Below, piece after piece: positions 1 to 6,797 of a stretch of DNA of 13,733 nucleotides (the stretch's first letter is position 1; each line of letters begins with the position of its first letter). Source of the DNA: JANNOG01 sp050329415. Lineage in GTDB: Bacteria; Actinomycetota; Actinomycetes; Actinomycetales; JBBAYJ01. The notes beneath the pieces were generated by a model. It made no database searches, had not been told where the DNA came from, and saw only the letters and a list, made by a program, of their open reading frames with translations. The position numbers and the translations under genes are program-made. Where the stretch lies: NCBI GenBank assembly GCA_050329415.1, contig JBHJOS010000009.1, forward strand, positions 1 to 13,733, written 5' to 3'.

Positions 1-761
1 CGCTCGTCCGGCGGCGGGACCGTGGCGCCCTTGTACTCCACGGGGATGCCGCCGAGGGGGTAGTCCTTGCGCTGCGGGTGCCCGGGCCAGTCGTCCGGCA
101 TCTCGATCCGGGTGAGCGCGGGGTGTCCGTCGAAGACGATGCCGAAGAAGTCCCAGGTCTCGCGCTCGTGCCAGTCATGCGTCGGGTAGACATCGACGGT
201 CGAGGGGATGTGGGGATCGGCGTCGGCGCACGCCACCTCCAGCCGGACTCGCCGGCGGTGGGTGACCGACCGGAGGTGGTACACCGCATGGAGCTCGCGG
301 CCGGCGTCCTGGGGGTAGTGCACGCCGGAGACCCCCAGGCTGAGCTCGAACCGGAGGTCGGGCTCGTCGCGCAGCCGACGGCACACCTCCGGGAGGTGAG
401 CGCGCCGGACGTGCACGGTCATCTCGTCGCGGTCCACGACGACCTTCTCGACCGGGCCGTCGGGGCCGTCCCAGCCCCGGCCGTCGCCGCGGAACGAGGC
501 CTCGAGGGCGTCGGCCACGGCGTCGAAGTATCCCCCGTACGGCCGCGACGCCGCCCCGGGGAGCACCGTGACGCGCTGGAGCCCGCCGTACCCGCTGGTG
601 TCGCCGGCGTCGGCAGCGCCGAACATGCCCTCGCGGCGGGCGACGACGGTCGGCACCGGCGCGGTGGCGGGCACCACCCCGCCGTCGCCGTGGCCGCCGC
701 GCGCGGCGCCGGGGTCGTCCGCCGTGGCGGGTGTCGCGCCGGGGGTCGTCGGCTCGCTCAC
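1..761 (-). CDS. nuoC: NADH-quinone oxidoreductase subunit C (NuoC), 3' end cut by window edge
   Basis: This is the 30-kDa-type peripheral-arm subunit of proton-pumping NADH:menaquinone oxidoreductase (complex I). I translated 253 residues from a GTG at 759-761, and the frame is still open at base 1, so the C-terminus is missing. The N-terminal 40 residues are Ala/Pro/Gly-rich and low in complexity. They are followed by the REGMFGAADAGDTSGYGGL block (residues 43-61), typical of actinobacterial NuoC. The family core contains HERETWDFFGIVFDGHP (residues 198-214), and the visible part ends in the conserved RKDYPLGG region (231-238). The start codon overlaps the nuoB stop by 4 bp (GTGA), so translation is probably coupled. 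Position 4 of the operon, after the reductase, nuoA and nuoB, is the normal complex I order. Most known family members are about 230-250 residues, so little is likely to be missing. Confidence 0.96.
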   Translation of the reverse strand, partial: MSEPTTPGATPATADDPGAARGGHGDGGVVPATAPVPTVVARREGMFGAADAGDTSGYGGLQRVTVLPGAASRPYGGYFDAVADALEASFRGDGRGWDGPDGPVEKVVVDRDEMTVHVRRAHLPEVCRRLRDEPDLRFELSLGVSGVHYPQDAGRELHAVYHLRSVTHRRRVRLEVACADADPHIPSTVDVYPTHDWHERETWDFFGIVFDGHPALTRIEMPDDWPGHPQRKDYPLGGIPVEYKGATVPPPDE

Positions 762-1336
762 GCCGGCCCTCCCTGGACCCCGGAGGGCAGCAGGCCCCGC
801 ATCCGGGAGGTCGGCAGGGCCACCAGCGCCTCGCGCTCGGCGTCGGCCTCGGCGGCGACCCGGTGCGCGCCGAGCTTCTCGCCCCGGATCTGGTCGTGGA
901 GCTTGAGCATGGCGTCGATGAGCATCTCCGGTCGCGGCGGGCACCCGGGCAGGTAGATGTCGACCGGGATGACGTGGTCGACGCCCTGGACGATCGCGTA
1001 GTTGTTGAACATGCCCCCGCTGGAGGCGCAGACGCCCATGGCGATCGACCACTTGGGCTCGGGCATCTGGTCCCAGACCTGGCGGACGACGGGTGCCATC
1101 TTCTGGCTGACCCGCCCCGCCACGATCATCAGGTCGGCCTGGCGCGGGGTGGCGGAGAACCGCTCCATCCCCCACCGGGCGATGTCGTAGTGGGGGCTGC
1201 CGGTCGACATCATCTCGATGGCGCAGCAGGCCAGGCCGAACGTCGCCGGCCACACGCTGCTCTTGCGGATCAGCCCGACGACCTGTTCGACGTTGGCCAG
1301 CAGGAAGCCGGACGGGAGCTTCTCCTCGATGCCCAT
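758..1336 (-). CDS. nuoB: NADH-quinone oxidoreductase subunit B (NuoB), N2 cluster subunit
   Basis: NuoB (PSST homologue) holds iron-sulfur cluster N2, the last electron carrier before the quinone, at the junction of the peripheral and membrane arms. The 192-residue product has all four cluster ligands: the tandem C37-C38 in GLACCAIEMM, C103 in MGVCASSGG, and C132 in LPGCPPRPE. The spacings of 65 and 29 residues equal those of E. coli NuoB. The ATG at 1334-1336 has an AGGAG Shine-Dalgarno sequence about 6-10 bases upstream, which supports this start. The last 35 residues are a poorly conserved, charged tail. The gene is separated from nuoA by 72 bp and overlaps nuoC by 4 bp. Nothing in the sequence suggests damage. 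Confidence 0.98.
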   Translation of the reverse strand: MGIEEKLPSGFLLANVEQVVGLIRKSSVWPATFGLACCAIEMMSTGSPHYDIARWGMERFSATPRQADLMIVAGRVSQKMAPVVRQVWDQMPEPKWSIAMGVCASSGGMFNNYAIVQGVDHVIPVDIYLPGCPPRPEMLIDAMLKLHDQIRGEKLGAHRVAAEADAEREALVALPTSRMRGLLPSGVQGGPA

Positions 1337-1408
1337 GGGGCACTCCTCAGAGGTGGGCGGGGCGGGTGGCGGCGGGCGCCGGGAGGGGACGGGGACTCGT
1401 CGGGGTCG

Positions 1409-1768
1409 TCAGTCCCACTGCAGCCCCCCACGGCGCCAGACGTAGACGAAGGCGGCGCCGACGGCCCCGACGAAGATGATCACCTGGATCACGGCGAACA
1501 GCCCCAGGGCGTCGAACGCCACCGCGTAGGGGAAGAGGAAGACCGTCTCGATGTCGAAGATGATGAAGAGCATCGCGATGAGGTAGAAGCGGATCGGCAC
1601 CTTGCCCCCGCCCGCGGCGTGGGGGGTCGGCTCGATCCCGCACTCGTAGGCGTCGAGCTTCGCGCGGTTGTAGCGCGAGGGCCCGGCGAGCGCCGACGCG
1701 ATCACCGAGAACGCGGCGAAGCCGGCACCGAGCGCCAGCACCATGAGGAGCGGGACGTACGGACTCAC
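1409..1768 (-). CDS. nuoA: NADH-quinone oxidoreductase subunit A (NuoA)
   Basis: NuoA is a small membrane-arm subunit of complex I that helps form the quinone-access region. The 119-residue product has three hydrophobic segments (about residues 5-27, 60-80 and 88-110). It also has the family's conserved YECG (41-44) and the acidic FDIETVFLFP motif at the second helix (71-80). The start is a GTG at 1766-1768 that overlaps the stop of the upstream reductase by 4 bp (GTGA). Length and topology match the family. The gene is followed by a 72-bp spacer before nuoB that I could not assign to any function beyond the nuoB ribosome-binding site. Confidence 0.97.
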   Translation of the reverse strand: MSPYVPLLMVLALGAGFAAFSVIASALAGPSRYNRAKLDAYECGIEPTPHAAGGGKVPIRFYLIAMLFIIFDIETVFLFPYAVAFDALGLFAVIQVIIFVGAVGAAFVYVWRRGGLQWD

Positions 1769-3126
1769 GCGCGCACCCTAACGACGGGGGAGGGGTGGTT
1801 CGGACCGGTCCCGTCAGGGCGCGCCGCGGGCGGCAGCCCGCGGTCGGCGCGGACCGGGACGAGGCGGGTCATCGTGGCGAGGAGGCGGTCGAGGGCGTCG
1901 CCGCCGCGCGGTTCGTACATGTTGGCGAGCAGCTTGACGGCGAACCGCATGACCAAGGGGTTGGGCAGGCCGATCCGGGTGAAGAGGTTCATCACCCGGG
2001 GGTCGCCGATCATACGGACGAAGATCCGGCCGAGCGCGTAGTACTGGGCCAGCTCCGCGGCGACCGCGCGGGGGTAGGCGGCCAGGGCGCGCTCGCGGGC
2101 GGCGCCGTCCGCCGCCAGGGCGTGGACCGCGACCTCGGCGGCGAGCCGGCCGCTGGCCATGGCGTAGGCGATGCCCTCGCCGTTGAACGGGTTGACCATG
2201 CCGCCGGCGTCGCCGACGAGCATGACCCCCCGGTGGTAGTGCGGGGTGCGGTTGAACCCCATGGGCAGCGCCGCCCCCCGCATGGTGCCGACCTGGAACT
2301 CGTCGCTGAACTGCCACTCCGGCGGGAGGGTGGCCAGCCACCGGAGCAGCAGCTGCTTGTAGTCCACCCGCCCGAACGCCTTGGACGTCGACAGGATGCC
2401 GAGGCCGACGTTGCTCGTGCCGTCACCCACCCCGAAGATCCACCCGTAGCCGGGGAGCTGGCGCGAGCGGCGGGGCTCGCCGTCCCACAGCTCCAGCCAC
2501 GACTCGAGGTAGTCGTCGTGGGTCCGGGGGGAGGTGTAGTAGGTGCGGACGGCGACACCCAGCGGGCGGTCGTCCCGCTTCGGCAGGCCGAGGGCGAGCC
2601 CGAGGCGGGAGGAGTTGCCGTCGGCGGCGACGACGACCGGGGCCGTCACGGTCAGGGTGTCGCCCGTGCGCCGGCCGGCGCAGTCGAGGACGGCAGCCCG
2701 CACCCCGGTGACCCGGTCCGCGGCGTCGGTCAGCGGCTCGGTGACGGAGTGGCGCTCGAGCAGCGTCGCCCCGAGCTTCTGGGCATGGCGGGCGAGGACC
2801 TCGTCGAAGTCCTGCCGCGGGCGCACCAGGCCGTAGCTCGGCACGCCCGTGAGGTCCGGCCAGTCCACCTCGAGGCTGCGACCGCGCCCGACCAGGCGCA
2901 GGCCCCGGTTGCGGATCCAGCCGGCCGACTCCGGGTGCGGGATGCCCAGGGCCACGATCTCGCGCACCCCACGCGGGGTGATGCCGTCCCCGCACACCTT
3001 CTCGCGCGGGAAGGCGGACTTCTCGAGGACGACCACGTCGAGCCCCGTCCGGGCCAGGTACGCCGCCGTGGTCGACCCGGCGGGGCCCGCCCCGACGACC
3101 ACGACGTCAGCATGCCGGGTGGTCAT
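1765..3126 (-). CDS. Geranylgeranyl reductase family flavoprotein (MenJ-like, menaquinone tail saturation)
   Basis: This is a FAD-dependent oxidoreductase of the geranylgeranyl reductase/PHBH-like family, 453 residues. From the ATG at 3124-3126 it opens with the dinucleotide-binding motif VVVVGAGPAG (8-17) and the acidic residue E35 ending the second strand. KVCGDG (43-48), the substrate-side LPGYGWIFG (224-232) and the second FAD motif VGDAGG followed by PFNGEGI (about 304-319) come next. An AGGAG lies 6 bases upstream of this ATG. A GTG directly before it would add one residue, and an in-frame start at 3210 would add an unconserved 28-residue extension. The family reduces isoprenoid double bonds, and MenJ of Mycobacterium acts on menaquinone. 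Its GTGA overlap with nuoA suggests that it supplies partly saturated menaquinone to the complex encoded beside it. Archaeal-type lipid reduction is a less likely role. The specificity is inference. Confidence 0.9.
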   Translation of the reverse strand: MTTRHADVVVVGAGPAGSTTAAYLARTGLDVVVLEKSAFPREKVCGDGITPRGVREIVALGIPHPESAGWIRNRGLRLVGRGRSLEVDWPDLTGVPSYGLVRPRQDFDEVLARHAQKLGATLLERHSVTEPLTDAADRVTGVRAAVLDCAGRRTGDTLTVTAPVVVAADGNSSRLGLALGLPKRDDRPLGVAVRTYYTSPRTHDDYLESWLELWDGEPRRSRQLPGYGWIFGVGDGTSNVGLGILSTSKAFGRVDYKQLLLRWLATLPPEWQFSDEFQVGTMRGAALPMGFNRTPHYHRGVMLVGDAGGMVNPFNGEGIAYAMASGRLAAEVAVHALAADGAARERALAAYPRAVAAELAQYYALGRIFVRMIGDPRVMNLFTRIGLPNPLVMRFAVKLLANMYEPRGGDALDRLLATMTRLVPVRADRGLPPAARPDGTGPNHPSPVVRVRA

Positions 3127-3188
3127 CACGCTCTCCTCACCCCGACCGGACGGCCCGCAACCCTCGCTTGTGCACTGCTTCACGAGCC

Positions 3189-3194
3189 AGCGTA
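3189..3194 (-). promoter_or_regulatory. Candidate -10 hexamer for the reductase-nuo operon
   Basis: On the minus strand TACGCT fits the actinobacterial TANNNT pattern. It lies 63 bases before the ATG at 3126, inside the divergent spacer shared with the epimerase gene. An 18-base spacer separates it from TGTAAC, which is a poor -35, so the assignment rests mainly on the -10 match and its position. This predicts an untranslated leader of roughly 55 bases. The rest of the spacer (3127-3257) shows no gene. Confidence 0.35.
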
Positions 3195-3243
3195 CGCGGT
3201 CCCGAGCCACCCGTTACAGGGGGTCCGGAGCCAGGTCATGGAC

Positions 3244-3258
3244 TACCGTGCTCCGGCG
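3244..3258 (+). promoter_or_regulatory. Candidate -10 hexamer and leaderless start for the epimerase gene
   Basis: TACCGT (3244-3249) matches TANNNT and stands 8 bases before the GTG at 3258. Transcription would therefore begin at or very near the start codon. No Shine-Dalgarno sequence precedes this GTG, which agrees with a leaderless transcript, common in actinobacteria. No convincing -35 was seen. Confidence 0.45.
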
Positions 3259-4322
3259 TGACCGCCTCTCCCGGCGACGTGAGCCGGGCCGGCTTCGGCG
3301 AGGTCGCCGGACTGCCGGTCGACGTCGTCACCCTGCGCGGTGGGTGCGGCGTGGAGGCGCGGATCACGACCCACGGCGGGATCGTCGTGTCGCTGGTGTC
3401 GCCCGACGCCGCCGGCCGGCCCGGTGACGTCGTGCTCGGCTTCGACGATCTCGCCGGCTACCGACCGAACCCCGCCTACCTCGGTGCGATCATCGGCCGG
3501 TACGCCAACCGGATCGCGGGAGCAGAGTTCGTCCTCGACGGCCGACCCCACCGACTCGCCGCCAACCACGGCCGGCACTCGCTGCACGGCGGCACCCGCG
3601 GCTTCGACGCCGTGGTCTGGCGGGCCGAGACCGAGGCGACGCCGGACGGCCCGTCGCTGGTCCTGCGCCACACCAGCCCCGACGGTGACGAGGGCTATCC
3701 CGGCACCCTCGACGTCACGGCCCGGTACACGGTGACCGCCGACGGCACGCTGCGCCTCGACCTCACCGCGGTCACCGACGCCCCGACCGTCGTCACGCTC
3801 ACCCAGCACTCGTACTTCGACCTGGCCGGGGACGGCTCGGCCCTCGACGGCGAGCTGCTGATGCCGGCCGGCCGGTTCCTGCCCACCGACGGCGAGCAGA
3901 TCCCGACCGGTGAGACCGCACCGGTCGCCGGAACCCCGTTCGACTTCCGCACGCCGGTGCGGGTCGGTGCCAGGATCGACGACGACCACCCCCAGCTCGC
4001 CGTCGGCCAGGGGTACGACCACACCTGGCTGCCGGACGAGCCGGCGGGGGACGTCCGGCTCGTGGCCCGGCTCACCGACCCGCGCAGCGGGCGTGTCCTC
4101 GAGGTGGCCTCGGACGCGCCCGGCCTGCAGTTCTACGCCGGCAACCAGCTCGACGGCACCCTGGTCGGCAAGGGCGGACGGCGCTACCCGCGGCGCAGCG
4201 CGCTGTGCTTCGAGCCCCAGCACCTGCCGGACTCGGTGCACCACCCGCACTTCCCCTCGACGGTGCTGCGGCCCGGCGAGGAGTACCGGAACACGGTCGC
4301 CTACCGGCTGACGACGAGCTGA
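3258..4322 (+). CDS. galM: Aldose 1-epimerase (mutarotase)
   Basis: The enzyme interconverts the alpha and beta anomers of hexoses such as glucose or galactose in the cytoplasm. The 354-residue product carries the GalM fold landmarks: GRYANRI (80-86), NHGRHSLHGG (103-112), TQHSYFDL (182-189), YDHTW (253-257) and CFEPQHLPDS (317-326). By family alignment H110 and H184 are the substrate-binding and acid residues and E319 is the general base. Their spacing (74 and 135 residues) agrees with the Lactococcus enzyme. I chose the GTG at 3258 because conserved sequence begins just after it and a promoter-like TACCGT sits 8 bases upstream. A longer in-frame start at 3168 would add 30 unconserved residues. 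The gene stands alone, divergent from the nuo operon. No sugar operon surrounds it, so its substrate cannot be narrowed further. Confidence 0.94.
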   Translation: MTASPGDVSRAGFGEVAGLPVDVVTLRGGCGVEARITTHGGIVVSLVSPDAAGRPGDVVLGFDDLAGYRPNPAYLGAIIGRYANRIAGAEFVLDGRPHRLAANHGRHSLHGGTRGFDAVVWRAETEATPDGPSLVLRHTSPDGDEGYPGTLDVTARYTVTADGTLRLDLTAVTDAPTVVTLTQHSYFDLAGDGSALDGELLMPAGRFLPTDGEQIPTGETAPVAGTPFDFRTPVRVGARIDDDHPQLAVGQGYDHTWLPDEPAGDVRLVARLTDPRSGRVLEVASDAPGLQFYAGNQLDGTLVGKGGRRYPRRSALCFEPQHLPDSVHHPHFPSTVLRPGEEYRNTVAYRLTTS

Positions 4323-4386
4323 GCCCTGCCAGGGCGGAACACAAGCCCGATCGCCCAAGTGGCCCTGCTCGCGGCAGTGGGCGATC
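4323..4386 (+). terminator. Possible terminator region after the epimerase gene: two inverted repeats
   Basis: Directly after the stop codon is a compact hairpin, GCCCT-GCC-AGGGC (4323-4335). Next come the 9-base arms GATCGCCCA (4349-4357) and TGGGCGATC (4378-4386), a perfect inverted repeat around a 20-base interior. Neither is followed by a T-run, so neither is a classical intrinsic terminator. Actinobacterial terminators often lack the T-run, and the position is right. The second repeat could instead be an operator or part of the repeat element just downstream. Confidence 0.4.
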
Positions 4387-4418
4387 TGTCTCTCGGGACG
4401 CGCCCGGTCCGCCGTGGG

Positions 4419-4526
4419 TGATCGTCGACAAATCGATGATCATGGGCCGACAGCAACCCCGAACTCCCCTGATCATCGACAAATCGACGATCACCAGGGC
4501 TTGATCGTCGATTTGTCGACGATCAA
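4419..4526. repeat. Cluster of three 24-bp AT-rich imperfect palindromes in a convergent spacer
   Basis: Three copies lie at 4419-4442, 4470-4493 and 4502-4525. The consensus is left arm TGATCRTCGA, a four-base centre CAAA, and right arm TCGAYGATCA. Copies 1 and 2 are in the same orientation and copy 3 is inverted (centre TTTG). Copies 1 and 2 each have one arm mismatch, at the same relative position (G versus A in the left arm, T versus C in the right). Copy 3 is perfect and extends to 11-base arms over 4501-4526. The units are about half G+C against roughly three quarters around them. The centres are 51 and 32 bp apart. The spacer 4323-4562 has no credible gene. The function is unknown: protein-binding sites, hairpins in RNA or cruciform DNA, or a dispersed genomic repeat are all possible. 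Confidence 0.9.
4501..4526 (-). terminator. Candidate 3'-end hairpin for the methyltransferase transcript
   Basis: The perfect copy of the palindrome has 11-base arms and a four-base loop. It begins 37 bases beyond the stop codon of the minus-strand methyltransferase. Read in that direction it would form a stable stem-loop in the mRNA tail. There is no following U-run, so it may act as a 3'-end stabiliser or transcription barrier rather than a standard terminator. This role is only positional inference. Confidence 0.35.
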
Positions 4527-4562
4527 CTGTCTGGGTTGACGGCGGGGAGGGGCCAGCGCCGC

Positions 4563-5360
4563 TCACGACTGGTCCGTGCTGTCCCACCAGATCGTGGCCA
4601 TCGGGCGGGGCTCGCCGAGCGGCAGGGCGGCGAGCGCGTCAGCGACCTCCGGGTCCCGGTCGGCGGGCAGGCACAGCCGGGTGCGGACGAAGGCCACCCG
4701 CCCGGCCGGGGACAGGGTGAGCACGCCGCGCGGGGTGTCGTCCTGCCAGGTCTCCAGGCGGGCGGGCAGGCCCGCCTCGACCAGCACGGCGAGGGCGTCC
4801 CGTGCCGTCGGCCCGGCCGGCCGGGTCAGCCCCCAGAAGCGCTGCCAGAGCGGCGACAGCCAGGCGGTCGGGTGGCGGCCGGTGAGCTCGAGCACCACCC
4901 GGCGCCGGGCGTGGTCGGCGAGGGCCCGCGCAAAGGTCCCGAGGTCGGCGACGTTGTAGGCGACGTGGTGGCAGACGGCGACGTCGGCGACCGGCGTCCG
5001 CTCCCCCGCCTCGGGCCATGAGCCCTTGATCTCCGTGTGGGAGACCCCGGTGGCGTCCGCGGCCTCGGCGAGGGCGGCCAGCATCTGCGGGGAACGGTCG
5101 ACACCGGTCAGGTGACCGGCCGGCGGCACGAGCGCCAGGGACGCCCGGCCGCCCCCGCAGCCCACGTCGAGCACGGTGCCGGCGGGTGGGAGCGCCTCGC
5201 GGGCACGGGCGAGGGAGACCGTCGCGACCGGCTCACCGGCCGACGCCCGGAACAGCTCCACCGGCAGGACCCACGGGTCGGCGGGGGCCTGCGCCCGGAT
5301 CTCCTCCGGGACGCCCCACCGCGCCAACGCCTCGGCCCACCCGGCCGCTTCCTCACCCAC
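4563..5360 (-). CDS. Class I SAM-dependent methyltransferase, substrate unknown
   Basis: The 265-residue protein has a Rossmann-type methyltransferase core. Motif I, VLDVGCGGGRAS, is at residues 63-74, the acidic ribose-binding loop TGVDRSP at 85-91, and a motif-IV-like stretch ADVAVCHHVAYNV at 125-137. The N-terminal 60 residues, including RWGVPEEIRAQAP, probably form a substrate lid. I do not recognise the substrate. The start used is a GTG at 5358-5360. There is no Shine-Dalgarno sequence, and the start overlaps the end of the upstream broken reading frame by 8 bp, so translation would depend on coupling. The same frame stays GC3-rich for about ten codons further upstream but offers no ATG or GTG there, so the native N-terminus may have been altered by the rearrangement next door. 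As the last gene of the efeO-efeB transcript it may share iron control. Confidence 0.8.
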   Translation of the reverse strand: MGEEAAGWAEALARWGVPEEIRAQAPADPWVLPVELFRASAGEPVATVSLARAREALPPAGTVLDVGCGGGRASLALVPPAGHLTGVDRSPQMLAALAEAADATGVSHTEIKGSWPEAGERTPVADVAVCHHVAYNVADLGTFARALADHARRRVVLELTGRHPTAWLSPLWQRFWGLTRPAGPTARDALAVLVEAGLPARLETWQDDTPRGVLTLSPAGRVAFVRTRLCLPADRDPEVADALAALPLGEPRPMATIWWDSTDQS

Positions 5361-5508
5361 GGCGGTGGACGCCAGGCGCTCGCCCGCAGCCCCGCCACGA
5401 CAACGTCGACGAACCGGGTCCTGGCGGCCGGCTCCACCTCCCGCCCGTGGTCTTGCCGAGCCCGGAGTGGGTGCCGGCGACGACGAGGCGCGGTCCCCGG
5501 CCGGGCAT
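5353..5508 (-). pseudogene. Probable remnant of a cobyrinate a,c-diamide synthase (CobB/CbiA) 5' end
   Basis: An ATG at 5506-5508 overlaps the efeB stop (ATGA). It begins a frame of only 51 codons whose first 21 residues end in RLVVAGTHSGLGKTT. That is the Walker A start of CobB/CbiA, the glutamine-dependent amidotransferase of cobalamin synthesis, which is normally about 450 residues. After KTT the frame loses family resemblance and becomes Arg/Gly/Pro-rich until TGA at 5353. From about 5445 to 5385 a different frame on the same strand looks better coded (it contains EPAARTRFVDVVVAGLRA). From about 5385 the frame of the downstream methyltransferase looks best. The pattern fits an internal deletion with frame change, though the origin of the second piece is unknown. 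A short real peptide is possible but less likely. Confidence 0.6.
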
Positions 5509-6797
5509 CAGGCCAGCAGCCCCTGCCCCAGGTACCCGGAGTCCCCCGCCACGCCGGGCAGGGCGAAGTAGAACCCGCCGCCCTCGGCCCGCACGTACTC
5601 CTCCAGCGGCTCGCCCGTGAGCCGCTCCTGGACGGCGAGGAACCCGCGGGCCAGGCTGCGCTGGTACGACACGAACGCCAGTCCCTGGTCCAGCTGGCCG
5701 GCGGCGTCGAACCCACGGGAGTACGAGAACCCGCGGCGCATGATGAGGCTGTCCTCGGTCCCGGGGGTGCGCGGGTTGGCCAGGCGGATGTGCGCGTCCA
5801 GCGGGACGATCTCGCCGTCGGGGTCGGACGCATAGTCCGGCAGGTCCGTCTCGGCGGACATCCCGAGCGGCGCACCCGACAGCTTGTGCCGGCCCATGAT
5901 CGCCTCCTGCTCGGACAGTCGCACCCGGTCCCAGAACTCCACGAGCATCCGGATCACCCGCACCACGTGGTAGGACCCGCCCTCCGTCCACTCCGGTTCC
6001 GCACCCCCGCCGGCGATCGTGTCCTCGGGCGACACCCAGACGTGACGCGCCATCACGGCGGCGTCGGCGGGGTCGAGATTGGCGGTGCCGTCCTTGAACC
6101 CGAGCAGGTTCCGGGGCGCCCCGGCCGAGCCGTCCGCCGGACTCGTGCCCCGAGTGAACCCGTCCACCAGCCAGCGCAGGACCAGCCAGCGGCGGGTGCG
6201 GCGCATCACCTGGCGCAGCGCGAACATCAAGGTGTCCGGGTGCCCCGCCTCGAACGTCAGCAGCAGGTCCCCGTGCGAGCGCGCCGGGTCCAGGCGGTCG
6301 TTGGCCAGGAAGGGCATCTCGACCAGTTCCACGGGCCGCCGCTCGGCGAGGCCGTACCGGGCGTCGAACAGCCCCGCCCCGACGCTCGCGACGATCGCGA
6401 GGTCGTCGGCGGGCGGTTCGGTGCCCAGCAGCCCGGAGTCGACCGGCGGGTACTCCGGGTCCCGCTGCTCGATCGGCTCGCCCGCCATCAGGGCGCGCAC
6501 CTCGTCGGTGAGCTCGCGCAGGCACCGGCGCAGGTCGTCCCGGCCGTCGGCCACGGCGTCGAAGGCGGCCATGAGCCCGAGGGCCGGCACCGGCAGCGCG
6601 GTGACCCCCGACTGGGTGGCGCCCCGGAAGGGGACGAACCGCGGTCCCGCCCGGTCCGCGCCCGCCGCGCCGCCGGAGCTCCCGGAACTGCCCGCACCGC
6701 TCGAGCCGCGGGTGCAGCCCGCCGCCGCCCCCGCGCCGGCGAGGACTCCCAGGCCCCCCGCACCGGCGAGGAACCCGCGGCGGCTGACCGGGCTCAC
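5508..6797 (-). CDS. efeB: EfeB-type deferrochelatase/peroxidase, Tat-exported DyP haem protein
   Basis: EfeB is a dye-decolourising-type haem peroxidase that works outside the membrane with EfeO in ferrous iron uptake, and deferrochelation of haem has been proposed. The 429-residue product starts at a GTG (6795-6797) overlapping the efeO stop by 4 bp. It has a twin-arginine signal, VSRRGFLAG (4-12), a hydrophobic stretch, and then AAAGC with C28, which could make it a Tat lipoprotein. A Ser/Gly linker follows (31-47). The DyP signature GFKDGT is at 233-238 (catalytic D236), the likely proximal haem ligand is H336 in DAHIRLANPR, and RRGFSYSRG is at 354-362. D236 and H336 match the known spacing closely. 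A longer frame starting at 7100 is only out-of-frame efeO sequence. No damage is visible. Confidence 0.96.
   Translation of the reverse strand: MSPVSRRGFLAGAGGLGVLAGAGAAAGCTRGSSGAGSSGSSGGAAGADRAGPRFVPFRGATQSGVTALPVPALGLMAAFDAVADGRDDLRRCLRELTDEVRALMAGEPIEQRDPEYPPVDSGLLGTEPPADDLAIVASVGAGLFDARYGLAERRPVELVEMPFLANDRLDPARSHGDLLLTFEAGHPDTLMFALRQVMRRTRRWLVLRWLVDGFTRGTSPADGSAGAPRNLLGFKDGTANLDPADAAVMARHVWVSPEDTIAGGGAEPEWTEGGSYHVVRVIRMLVEFWDRVRLSEQEAIMGRHKLSGAPLGMSAETDLPDYASDPDGEIVPLDAHIRLANPRTPGTEDSLIMRRGFSYSRGFDAAGQLDQGLAFVSYQRSLARGFLAVQERLTGEPLEEYVRAEGGGFYFALPGVAGDSGYLGQGLLA

Noticed and set aside
3168..3257. Upstream in-frame ATG for the epimerase
   Set aside because: It would add 30 unconserved residues and place the start before the promoter-like hexamer.
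1795..3261. 488-codon plus-strand open frame opposite the reductase
   Set aside because: Composition is that of a shadow frame; the minus strand encodes a complete flavoprotein.
4419..4525. CRISPR array
   Set aside because: Only three repeats, one inverted, with spacers of 27 and 8 bp, and no cas genes nearby.
4419..4526. ParB-binding parS or LexA boxes
   Set aside because: The palindromes do not match the parS or actinobacterial LexA consensus, and no matching regulator gene is adjacent.
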